From: Clostridiales bacterium
GTDB taxonomy: Bacteria > Bacillota > Clostridia > Christensenellales > Borkfalkiaceae
Direction of reading: 5' to 3'
NCBI GenBank assembly: GCA_003538975.1
Contig: DPQQ01000013.1
Coordinates: forward strand, 1-34,348
DNA: 34,348 nt
Made by a program: the position numbers and the translations under genes. The notes under the pieces are model-generated. The model was not told where the DNA came from. It saw only the letters and a program-made list of their open reading frames with translations, and made no database searches. Shown here piece after piece: positions 7,679 to 13,742 of the stretch. How positions within the stretch are numbered: the stretch's first letter is position 1; every line of letters starts with the position of its first letter.

Positions 7679-8332
7679 TTAATTTTTATTATTTTTATCT
7701 AAATTTTTAAGATAATCGTGCGCCCTGTTCTTTTTTACTTCTTGCCTGACTCTTCCGATAACAAAATCATCCGAATTTACCTTTTCGGTAACCGTCGTTC
7801 CGGCGCATACGTAAGAATTATCTTCGATTTCAACGGGCGCAATTACATTCGCGTTGCTTCCGATAAAGCAGTTATCGCCAACTTTCGAGCGGGATTTCGT
7901 TCTTCCGTTATAATTTACGAAAATCGCCCCACAACCTATATTTACGTTTTTACCGATATCAGCGTCGCCTACGTACGCCAGATGGCATGCTTTAGTTCCT
8001 TCGCCTAAGGTAGAATTTTTTATTTCGACAAAATTGCCTATATGCACGTTATTTTTAAGAACTGTGCCCGGTCTCAATCTCGCAAAAGGTCCTATCTTAC
8101 AGTTATCCCCGATAATTGAGTCTTCCGTATCGGAATTATTAAGCGTAGAATTTTCACCGATTACCGTATTTTTTATAAAATTACCGGGAAAGAGCGTTAC
8201 GCCGTCTTTTATTTCGGACGTTCCGTCTATACGATTATTTTCGTAAATCGTAACGTTTTTGCCGATTTTTACGTCTTTTCCGATAAAAACGCTTTTAGTA
8301 TCGATTATGTTTATGTTGTTCTTTTTTATCAT
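7679..8332 (-). CDS. Stand-alone GlmU-type glucosamine-1-phosphate N-acetyltransferase (left-handed beta-helix), no uridylyltransferase domain
   Basis: 217 residues of hexapeptide repeats matching the C-terminal half of Firmicutes GlmU. It begins at the point where the linker of the two-domain enzyme ends (IIDTKSVFIG). Residues for acetyl transfer to GlcN-1-P are kept: FARLRPG Arg, VEIK Lys, catalytic His and Tyr in CHLAYVGDA, NYNG with the following Lys, IGSN Ser and the CAGTTVT turn. The GCG turn before NYNG is the Bacillus-like form. The N-terminal pyrophosphorylase domain (about 230 residues) is absent. The 209 nt upstream carry no coding remnant and end at the asd terminator, so this is not a simple frameshift. 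A UDP-GlcNAc pyrophosphorylase must then exist elsewhere. Its product step follows GlmM, encoded 10 nt downstream. The SD is weak (GGGG). Other sugar-acyl acetyltransferase roles are possible but less likely. Confidence 0.85.
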   Translation of the reverse strand: MIKKNNINIIDTKSVFIGKDVKIGKNVTIYENNRIDGTSEIKDGVTLFPGNFIKNTVIGENSTLNNSDTEDSIIGDNCKIGPFARLRPGTVLKNNVHIGNFVEIKNSTLGEGTKACHLAYVGDADIGKNVNIGCGAIFVNYNGRTKSRSKVGDNCFIGSNANVIAPVEIEDNSYVCAGTTVTEKVNSDDFVIGRVRQEVKKNRAHDYLKNLDKNNKN

Positions 8333-8412
8333 TGCTTACCCCGTGTTTTTTAATTCCCGTAATGGGTTTTTACAATAATAAGCTATGGTAAAAAGGTATA
8401 TTTTGGTTACAT

Positions 8413-8442
8413 TTTATAAAAAACGTCCCTTTTTATTTTGAA
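8413..8442 (-). promoter_or_regulatory. Candidate promoter of the glmU(acetyltransferase)-glmM unit
   Basis: On the minus strand TTCAAA (8437-8442), an 18-nt spacer and TATAAA (8413-8418) would give a leader of about 70 nt. It lies just after the asd terminator, where a new promoter is needed. Match quality is moderate. Confidence 0.35.
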
Positions 8443-8480
8443 TTTTTTCCCATGAATAATGAAAGATTTTTTCTGCAAAC

Positions 8481-8510
8481 AAAAAACGCTTCATTTTTGA
8501 AAGCGTTTTT
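8481..8510 (-). terminator. asd: Terminator of asd
   Basis: A perfect 10-bp stem, AAAAACGCTT (8482-8491) with AAGCGTTTTT (8501-8510), and a 9-nt loop, 32 nt past the asd stop. On the minus strand the 3' arm ends in TTTTTT. The symmetry would let it act in both directions. Confidence 0.85.
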
Positions 8511-8541
8511 AACATTGTATAAGATATATTTACATCATTGC

Positions 8542-9570
8542 TTATTTGCGATTTTTAATTAAAAGTTCGGCAATCTGAACGGCATTGAGAGCCGCGCCCT
8601 TGCGGAGCTGGTCTCCCGAGCACCACAGAGCGATACCGTTTTTATCGGTAGGATCTTCGCGTATCCGCCCGACGTAAACGGCGTCTTTATCCGAAGATTT
8701 AAGAGGAGTCGGAAAAATGCCGCTTGAAATATCGTCCGATAAAACACATCCGCCCGCGTTTTTTATCGCGAGTTTCGCTTCATTTACGTCAATGTGATTT
8801 TCCGTAACTATATTGACCGACATCGAATGAGATCTAAATACGGGGACTCTTACGCATGTGGCGGAAACTTTTAAATCATCGTTATGCAAAATTTTTCGCG
8901 CTTCATATGTGAGCTTTGCTTCTTCAGAAGTATAGCCGCCCGCAAGAGGTCTTCCGATACTCGGAATAACGTTAAAAATAAGTTGCTCAGGAAAAACGTT
9001 TTTTCCGTTATTCGGCGGCGCTACGTTATCCGAATTATATGAGCGGGCTTCATATCCGAGTCTGTCTAACCCCGATTGTCCCATACCGGAAGCCGCTTGA
9101 TATGTTGAAACAATAATCTTCAGTATTTTACTTATTTTATTTATAGAGTTTATGGCTGTCAGAATTATAATTGTTGAGCAGTTCGGGTTTGAAATTATAC
9201 CCTTCCCGCCATTTAAAAAGGCGTCGTCCGGATTTATTTCGGGAATAACGAGCGGTACGTTACCGAAAAGTCTGTATTCGCTCGAATTGTCTATAAACGT
9301 CGCGCCCGATTTAACTATATCGTCCGCATAAAGTTTTGCGATATCATTTTTCACCGCGCCGAAAACAAAATCGAGTCCGCAAAAACTATCTTTATCCACA
9401 GTTCCGACTTCGTACGATTTTTTATTGAAAACTATCCTTTTACCTTTACTTTTTTCGCTTGCGAAAAGTTTAAGCTTTTCTAAAGGAAAATTTCTTTCGG
9501 ACAAAACTTTAAGAATTTCTCTTCCGACGGCGCCCGTCGCTCCAAGTATTCCTATTCGGTATTTTTTCAT
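8542..9570 (-). CDS. asd: Aspartate-semialdehyde dehydrogenase
   Basis: 342 residues. It reduces aspartyl phosphate to aspartate semialdehyde with NADPH, the branch point to lysine/diaminopimelate, threonine and methionine. The N-terminal nucleotide loop is GILGATGAVGREIL (7-20). The catalytic Cys is C131 in SNPNCSTI. The active-site block SGMGQSGLDRL and the substrate region GGYTSEEAKL are present. The His of the VRVPV..(G)HS motif is H248 in VPVFRSHS, where Arg takes the place of the usual Gly before Ser-His-Ser. Diaminopimelate made from its product fits the cell-wall genes nearby. The ATG has only GGGG 5 nt upstream and lies 20 nt beyond the U-run of a very strong hairpin after galK, so expression may depend on readthrough or on a promoter hidden in the hairpin. 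Confidence 0.95.
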   Translation of the reverse strand: MKKYRIGILGATGAVGREILKVLSERNFPLEKLKLFASEKSKGKRIVFNKKSYEVGTVDKDSFCGLDFVFGAVKNDIAKLYADDIVKSGATFIDNSSEYRLFGNVPLVIPEINPDDAFLNGGKGIISNPNCSTIIILTAINSINKISKILKIIVSTYQAASGMGQSGLDRLGYEARSYNSDNVAPPNNGKNVFPEQLIFNVIPSIGRPLAGGYTSEEAKLTYEARKILHNDDLKVSATCVRVPVFRSHSMSVNIVTENHIDVNEAKLAIKNAGGCVLSDDISSGIFPTPLKSSDKDAVYVGRIREDPTDKNGIALWCSGDQLRKGAALNAVQIAELLIKNRK

Positions 9571-9590
9571 ATCAGCCCCAAAAAGGGTAT

Positions 9591-9627
9591 AAAAAACCCT
9601 TACGCGCTACCGAAAGCGCGTAAGGGT
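9591..9627 (-). terminator. Strong hairpin terminator (or attenuator) between galK and asd
   Basis: A perfect 13-bp stem (9596-9608 with 9615-9627) with a 6-nt loop, followed on the minus strand by TTTTT (9591-9595). It starts 20 nt past the galK stop and ends 20 nt before the asd ATG. The 3' arm end, AAGGGT, can alternatively pair with ACCCTT just downstream (9582-9587 region), giving a possible competing fold. Confidence 0.88.
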
Positions 9628-9646
9628 ACAAGCTGACGGTAACGAA

Positions 9647-10900
9647 TTATAAAACTATCGCGCCGTACTTTCTTACCTTTAATACAATAATGGCTTTTTC
9701 GTCGTAAAAATTCTTCATATCGGCAATAAAATCCTTAACGTTTTCGTTCTTTACGATATTAAGGATCGTTCCCGCGAAACCACCGCCGTGAATTCTGTTC
9801 GCGCCGCCGCGTAAAAACTCGGACGAAAGAGCAAGCGCTACGGGAACAGCCTGTTCGCCGAGTTTCGGAACGTAGCAGTTCTGTAAAAATTTATAAGAGC
9901 TGTCGCCAGACTTTCTGATACATTCAAGGAAAATCTCGTAATCGCCGCCGTTTAACGCCGTGGTCAGAAGCTCTACTCTCTTCATCTCTTCGAAATAATG
10001 AATTGCTCTCAGAACAGGTCTGTCGCCGACGGATTTTCTGAGTTCTTTGATGTTTTTATAAAAATCTTTTTTGCAAACGTCCGAAAGTCTTTCTTTTCCG
10101 AGATATTTCGCAACGGCGAACATTTCGACGGGAATCGAAGCATATTCGTCCGTAAGATTCGCGTGATCGGAACCTGTGTCGATAAGAATAAGCGTATAAC
10201 CTTCGAGAGAACTTTCGATCTCTTTTACGCCGATTCTGTTTTTATCGTAAAAATCAAGCTGCTTTATTCCGCCGTAAGCTATAGCCGTCTGATCGAGAAG
10301 TCCGCAAGGTTTTCCGAAATAAACGTTTTCCGAATACTGCGAGATTTTAGCTATATCTTCGGTAGAGACTTCATTATTATTATATAAGAAACTTAAAATT
10401 TTTGCTATCAGACATTCGAAAGAAGCCGAACTCGATATTCCCGCGCCGTTCAGAACGTTGCTTGTGCAGCACGCGACAAAGCCGCCTGCCTTATACCCTT
10501 TGTTCTTTAGTCCTTCGACAACACCCTTTACTATTGCGGCGGAAGTTCCGTTTTTGACCGGCGTATCGTCGTTTGTGTCTATAACTATATCGCTGTAGCC
10601 TTCGGATTTAAGTTTGATAATGCCGTCGTCGGTCGGTAAAAACATCGAAATCGTATCGAGACTTATCGCACACGAAACGACTTTGCCGCCCTGATGATCG
10701 GTGTGGTTGCCGCAGACTTCTACTCTTCCCGAAGACGAAGCAACGTAGCAAGAAGTTTTATTAAAACTTTCTTTGAACCATTTGAAATTCTTTTCGTATC
10801 TTTCGAGCTGCTTTTCAGTAGATTCGCCGTAAAGATCGTTAAAATAGCTGCTGACTTTTTTTACGTCGTCTATAAGACCGACTTTATTTAAATTTTCCAT
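9647..10900 (-). CDS. galK: Galactokinase (GHMP kinase family)
   Basis: 417 residues, near the usual 385-430. It phosphorylates galactose at C1 with ATP, the first Leloir step. The N-terminal galactokinase signature appears as GRVEVCGNHTDHQGG (58-72), with GNHTDH in place of the classical GEHTDY; both forms occur in annotated galactokinases, and this one I associate with Clostridia. The GHMP ATP loop is NGAGISSSAS (151-160), the likely catalytic base is D203 in CGLLDQ, and the C-terminal GGGFAGT loop is present. A different sugar (for example N-acetylgalactosamine or another galactoside) cannot be excluded because the specificity motif differs. No galT, galE or galactosidase gene is next to it. 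The promoter at 10971-10999 overlaps a CcpA-like site, consistent with glucose repression. SD is GCAGG. Confidence 0.88.
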   Translation of the reverse strand: MENLNKVGLIDDVKKVSSYFNDLYGESTEKQLERYEKNFKWFKESFNKTSCYVASSSGRVEVCGNHTDHQGGKVVSCAISLDTISMFLPTDDGIIKLKSEGYSDIVIDTNDDTPVKNGTSAAIVKGVVEGLKNKGYKAGGFVACCTSNVLNGAGISSSASFECLIAKILSFLYNNNEVSTEDIAKISQYSENVYFGKPCGLLDQTAIAYGGIKQLDFYDKNRIGVKEIESSLEGYTLILIDTGSDHANLTDEYASIPVEMFAVAKYLGKERLSDVCKKDFYKNIKELRKSVGDRPVLRAIHYFEEMKRVELLTTALNGGDYEIFLECIRKSGDSSYKFLQNCYVPKLGEQAVPVALALSSEFLRGGANRIHGGGFAGTILNIVKNENVKDFIADMKNFYDEKAIIVLKVRKYGAIVL

Positions 10901-10970
10901 AAATAACCTGCCGTTTTTTATTACAACGCTTATTCGCGCCGGAAAATTGTTTTATTAAATTTCCGAGTAT

Positions 10971-10999
10971 ATTATAACACTTTTTTTTACGCTTGTAAA
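10971..10999 (-). promoter_or_regulatory. galK: galK promoter
   Basis: On the minus strand TTTACA (10994-10999), a 17-nt spacer and a perfect TATAAT (10971-10976). The expected leader is about 65 nt. Confidence 0.8.
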
Positions 11000-11007
11000 C
11001 GCTTATT
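10993..11007 (+). promoter_or_regulatory. CcpA catabolite-response element (cre) candidate over the galK -35 box
   Basis: TTGTAAACGCTTATT matches the published Bacillus cre consensus WTGNAANCGNWNNCW at 14 of 15 positions (T for C at position 14). It covers the galK -35 hexamer, where a bound repressor would block RNA polymerase. A LacI/GalR-family regulator other than CcpA could use a similar site. Confidence 0.5.
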
Positions 11008-11120
11008 GAAAAATAAATGGCATTATAAAAGCATAATTCAAACGTTTTTTGCTTTTTATGCCGCGCTTTTTACGTAAAATTTCCCGAAGATTTTTAGAAG
11101 TTTTATAAGGCGTTTATTCA

Positions 11121-11149
11121 TTGACTTTTTTTTATGTATATTATATAAT
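11121..11149 (+). promoter_or_regulatory. leuS: leuS promoter
   Basis: TTGACT (11121-11126), 17-nt spacer and a perfect TATAAT (11144-11149). Transcription should start near 11156, leaving a leader of about 120 nt. Confidence 0.82.
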
Positions 11150-11164
11150 AATATATAAATTGAA

Positions 11165-11254
11165 AAGAGAAACAAAGGTAAATCTTTCTCTTACGGTCGT
11201 TTTTACAGAAGTTAAGGCAAAAATCATAATAAACTTTATAAAGTAAAGCGACCG
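11165..11254 (+). promoter_or_regulatory. Folded leuS leader with two inverted repeats
   Basis: Close to the predicted 5' end, AAGAGAAA (11165-11172) pairs perfectly with TTTCTCTT (11185-11192) around a 12-nt loop. Further on, CGGTCG (11194-11199) pairs with CGACCG (11249-11254) around a 49-nt loop that ends 12 nt before the SD core (11267-11271). It lacks the T-box consensus and is shorter than known T-box leaders. Regulatory function is unproven. Confidence 0.35.
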
Positions 11255-11276
11255 GCTCGATTTATCGGAGGATACA

Positions 11277-13706
11277 ATGGACTTTAAGAAAATCGAAAAG
11301 AAATGGCAAGACATCTGGGAAAAAGAAAGACTCAACTACTTTAACCCGAAAAACATAGACAAAAAATACTATTGTCTCGAAATGTTCTCTTACCCGTCTG
11401 CGGCTAAACTTCATCTCGGTCACTGGTATAACTATGCCCCTACCGACAGCTTTGCCAGATACAAAAAAATGAAGGGTTACGAAGTCTTTCAGCCGATGGG
11501 ATTCGACGCTTTCGGACTCCCCGCGGAAAACTACGCCATAAAAACGGGCATTCATCCTAAAGATTCTACCCTTAAAAATATCGAAAATATGGAAGTTACC
11601 CTTAAAGAAATGGGCGCCATGTTCGATTGGGACGCAGAGATAAAAACCTGCACCGAAGAATATTATAAATGGACGCAGTGGATATTTTTGAAACTGTTCG
11701 AAAACGGTCTCGCTTACAGAAAAAAGGCTCCCGTCAACTGGTGTCCGAGCTGCCAGACCGTTCTAGCAAACGAACAGGTCGTAGACGGCGAATGCGAAAG
11801 ATGCCATACTCAGGTCGTAAAAAAAGATCTTACGCAGTGGTTTTTCAAAATAACCGCTTACGCCGAAGAACTTCTCGACGGACTTAAAAATCTCGACTGG
11901 CCCGAAAAGACCAAAGCCATGCAGAGAAACTGGATCGGCAAATCTACCGGCGCGGAAATAGAATTTTCAACCGAATCGGGCGCAAAATTCAAAGTATTCA
12001 CAACAAGAGCGGACACACTTTCGGGCGTCAGCTTTATCGTTATGGCTCCCGAACATCCGCTCGTAAAAGAACTTACGACGGACAATAAAAAAGAAGCTGT
12101 AGAAAAATATATCGACGACACTTCTAAATCGAACGAAATCGAAAGACTTTCGACCGTCCGCGAAAAAACGGGCGTGTTTATCGGCGCATACGCGATAAAT
12201 CCCCTTAACGGTAAAAAAATTCCGATATGGATTTCGGACTACGTTCTTCTTACATACGGCACAGGCATTGTAATGGGCGTTCCGGGCGGAGACGAAAGAG
12301 ATTACGCTTTCGCAAAAAAATTCGATCTCCCGATAACGAGAGTTACCGCGGGCAAGCCCGGCGAAGACGAACTCCCCTATCACGGCGACGGAATTTTGGT
12401 AAACAGCGGCGAATTCGACGGACTTACCGTTGAAGAAGGACAGAAAGCCATCGTATCGAAGCTCGCCAAAGACGGCATTGCGGAATTCAAAACAAATTAC
12501 AGACTCCGCGACTGGCTCGTTTCCCGTCAGAGATACTGGGGCGCGCCTATCCCGATCATACACTGTCCCCACTGCGGCGAAGTAGCCGTTCCGTATGAAG
12601 ATCTTCCGGTGAAACTTCCTTATGACGTAGAATTCAAACCCGACGGAAAATCCCCCCTTGCGAAACACGAAGTCTTCATGCATACGAAATGTCCGAAATG
12701 CGGTGCGGACGCTTTGAGAGATCCGGATACGCTCGACACCTTCGTATGTTCGAGCTGGTATTATTTAAGATACCCTGACGCAAAAGACTCGAAAATGCCT
12801 TTCGATCCCGAAATAATAAATAAGATGCTCCCCGTAGACAAATACGTCGGCGGTGCGGAACATGCGTGTATGCATCTTCTTTATTCGCGATTCATCACCA
12901 AGGCTTTAAGAGATATGGGCTATCTCAAATTCGACGAACCGTTCAAATCTCTCGTACATCAGGGCGTAATTTTAGGTCCCGACGGTGCGAGAATGAGTAA
13001 GTCGAGAGGTAACGTCATCTCCCCCGATCCGTATGTCGAAAAGTACGGTTCGGACGTTTTAAGACTTTATCTTCTTTTCGGATTCTCATACAGAGAAGGC
13101 GGCCCGTGGGACGATAACGGCATAAAAGCGATAACCAAGTTCTACGACAGAGTAGAAAGACTTTCGCAAAAAGTCATATCACTTCACGCAAACAAAAACG
13201 ATAAGATAGACGCTGCCGAAAAAGATCTTCTTTATACCAGAAATTATACCGTCAGATGTATGACGAGAGATATTGAAGACTTCTCGTTCAACACGGCAAC
13301 GGCGAGACTTATGGAATACCTTAACGCCCTTAACAAATACGATACGGCGGACGGCGAAAAGAATATAAAACTCTTTAAGGAATGTTTCTCGGACTTTATT
13401 CTCCTCCTTGCTCCGTTCGCACCTCATTTTTCCGAAGAAATATGGGAACAACTCGGCAACAAAAAGTCGGTATTCTTGTCTTCTTACCCCGAAGTCGAAG
13501 AAAAGTGGCTTATTAAGTCCGAAAACGAGGTTGCCGTTCAGGTAAACAGCAAAATCAAGACCAAAATAATGCTTCCCGCGGAAGCTACCGAAGACGAAAT
13601 TAAAGAACTTTTATTAAACAACGAAGCTCTCAAACCTTTTATAAGCGGTAAAGAAATCAAAAAACTCATAATAATTCCCAAACGCCTTATAAATATCATA
13701 GTTTAA
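11277..13706 (+). CDS. leuS: Leucyl-tRNA synthetase
   Basis: 809 residues, normal for bacterial LeuRS. It charges tRNA-Leu with leucine. The class I signatures are HLGH (46-49) and RMSKS (572-576). Zinc-type Cys pairs are C156/C159 with C173/C176 in the ZN-1 insert, and C430/C433 with C472/C475. The CP1 editing domain lies at about 220-410 with the Thr-rich FTTRADTLSG (241-250) and GTGIVMGVPGGDERDYAFA (328-346). Both editing aspartates of DxxD are kept (D339, D342), but the residue before D339 is Gly where most LeuRS have His (PGHD or PAHD). The CSSWYYLRYPD block and the C-terminal tRNA-binding domain are intact. GGAGGA lies 5 nt before the ATG. It is followed after 36 nt by the P-type ATPase gene, probably on one mRNA. 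Confidence 0.97.
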   Translation: MDFKKIEKKWQDIWEKERLNYFNPKNIDKKYYCLEMFSYPSAAKLHLGHWYNYAPTDSFARYKKMKGYEVFQPMGFDAFGLPAENYAIKTGIHPKDSTLKNIENMEVTLKEMGAMFDWDAEIKTCTEEYYKWTQWIFLKLFENGLAYRKKAPVNWCPSCQTVLANEQVVDGECERCHTQVVKKDLTQWFFKITAYAEELLDGLKNLDWPEKTKAMQRNWIGKSTGAEIEFSTESGAKFKVFTTRADTLSGVSFIVMAPEHPLVKELTTDNKKEAVEKYIDDTSKSNEIERLSTVREKTGVFIGAYAINPLNGKKIPIWISDYVLLTYGTGIVMGVPGGDERDYAFAKKFDLPITRVTAGKPGEDELPYHGDGILVNSGEFDGLTVEEGQKAIVSKLAKDGIAEFKTNYRLRDWLVSRQRYWGAPIPIIHCPHCGEVAVPYEDLPVKLPYDVEFKPDGKSPLAKHEVFMHTKCPKCGADALRDPDTLDTFVCSSWYYLRYPDAKDSKMPFDPEIINKMLPVDKYVGGAEHACMHLLYSRFITKALRDMGYLKFDEPFKSLVHQGVILGPDGARMSKSRGNVISPDPYVEKYGSDVLRLYLLFGFSYREGGPWDDNGIKAITKFYDRVERLSQKVISLHANKNDKIDAAEKDLLYTRNYTVRCMTRDIEDFSFNTATARLMEYLNALNKYDTADGEKNIKLFKECFSDFILLLAPFAPHFSEEIWEQLGNKKSVFLSSYPEVEEKWLIKSENEVAVQVNSKIKTKIMLPAEATEDEIKELLLNNEALKPFISGKEIKKLIIIPKRLINIIV

Positions 13707-13742
13707 TAGTTTAACTTTCGTCATATAAAAAAGGAAATCGAA

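Larger units (their letters stand above)
10901..11276. other. Divergent galK/leuS control region (376 nt)
   Basis: The longest gene-free stretch in the window. It holds the leftward galK promoter with its CcpA-like site, the rightward leuS promoter and the short leuS leader. The middle (about 11010-11115) is A/T-rich and I see no ORF, repeat or known RNA motif in it. No canonical T-box sequence is present. Confidence 0.8.

Noticed and set aside
11150..11276. T-box riboswitch before leuS
   Set aside because: The leader is too short and lacks the T-box core and a terminator/antiterminator pair.
11967..12683. Long open frame antisense to leuS
   Set aside because: It mirrors the strong codon bias of leuS, has a low-complexity Phe/Arg-rich translation, and has no SD or family motif.
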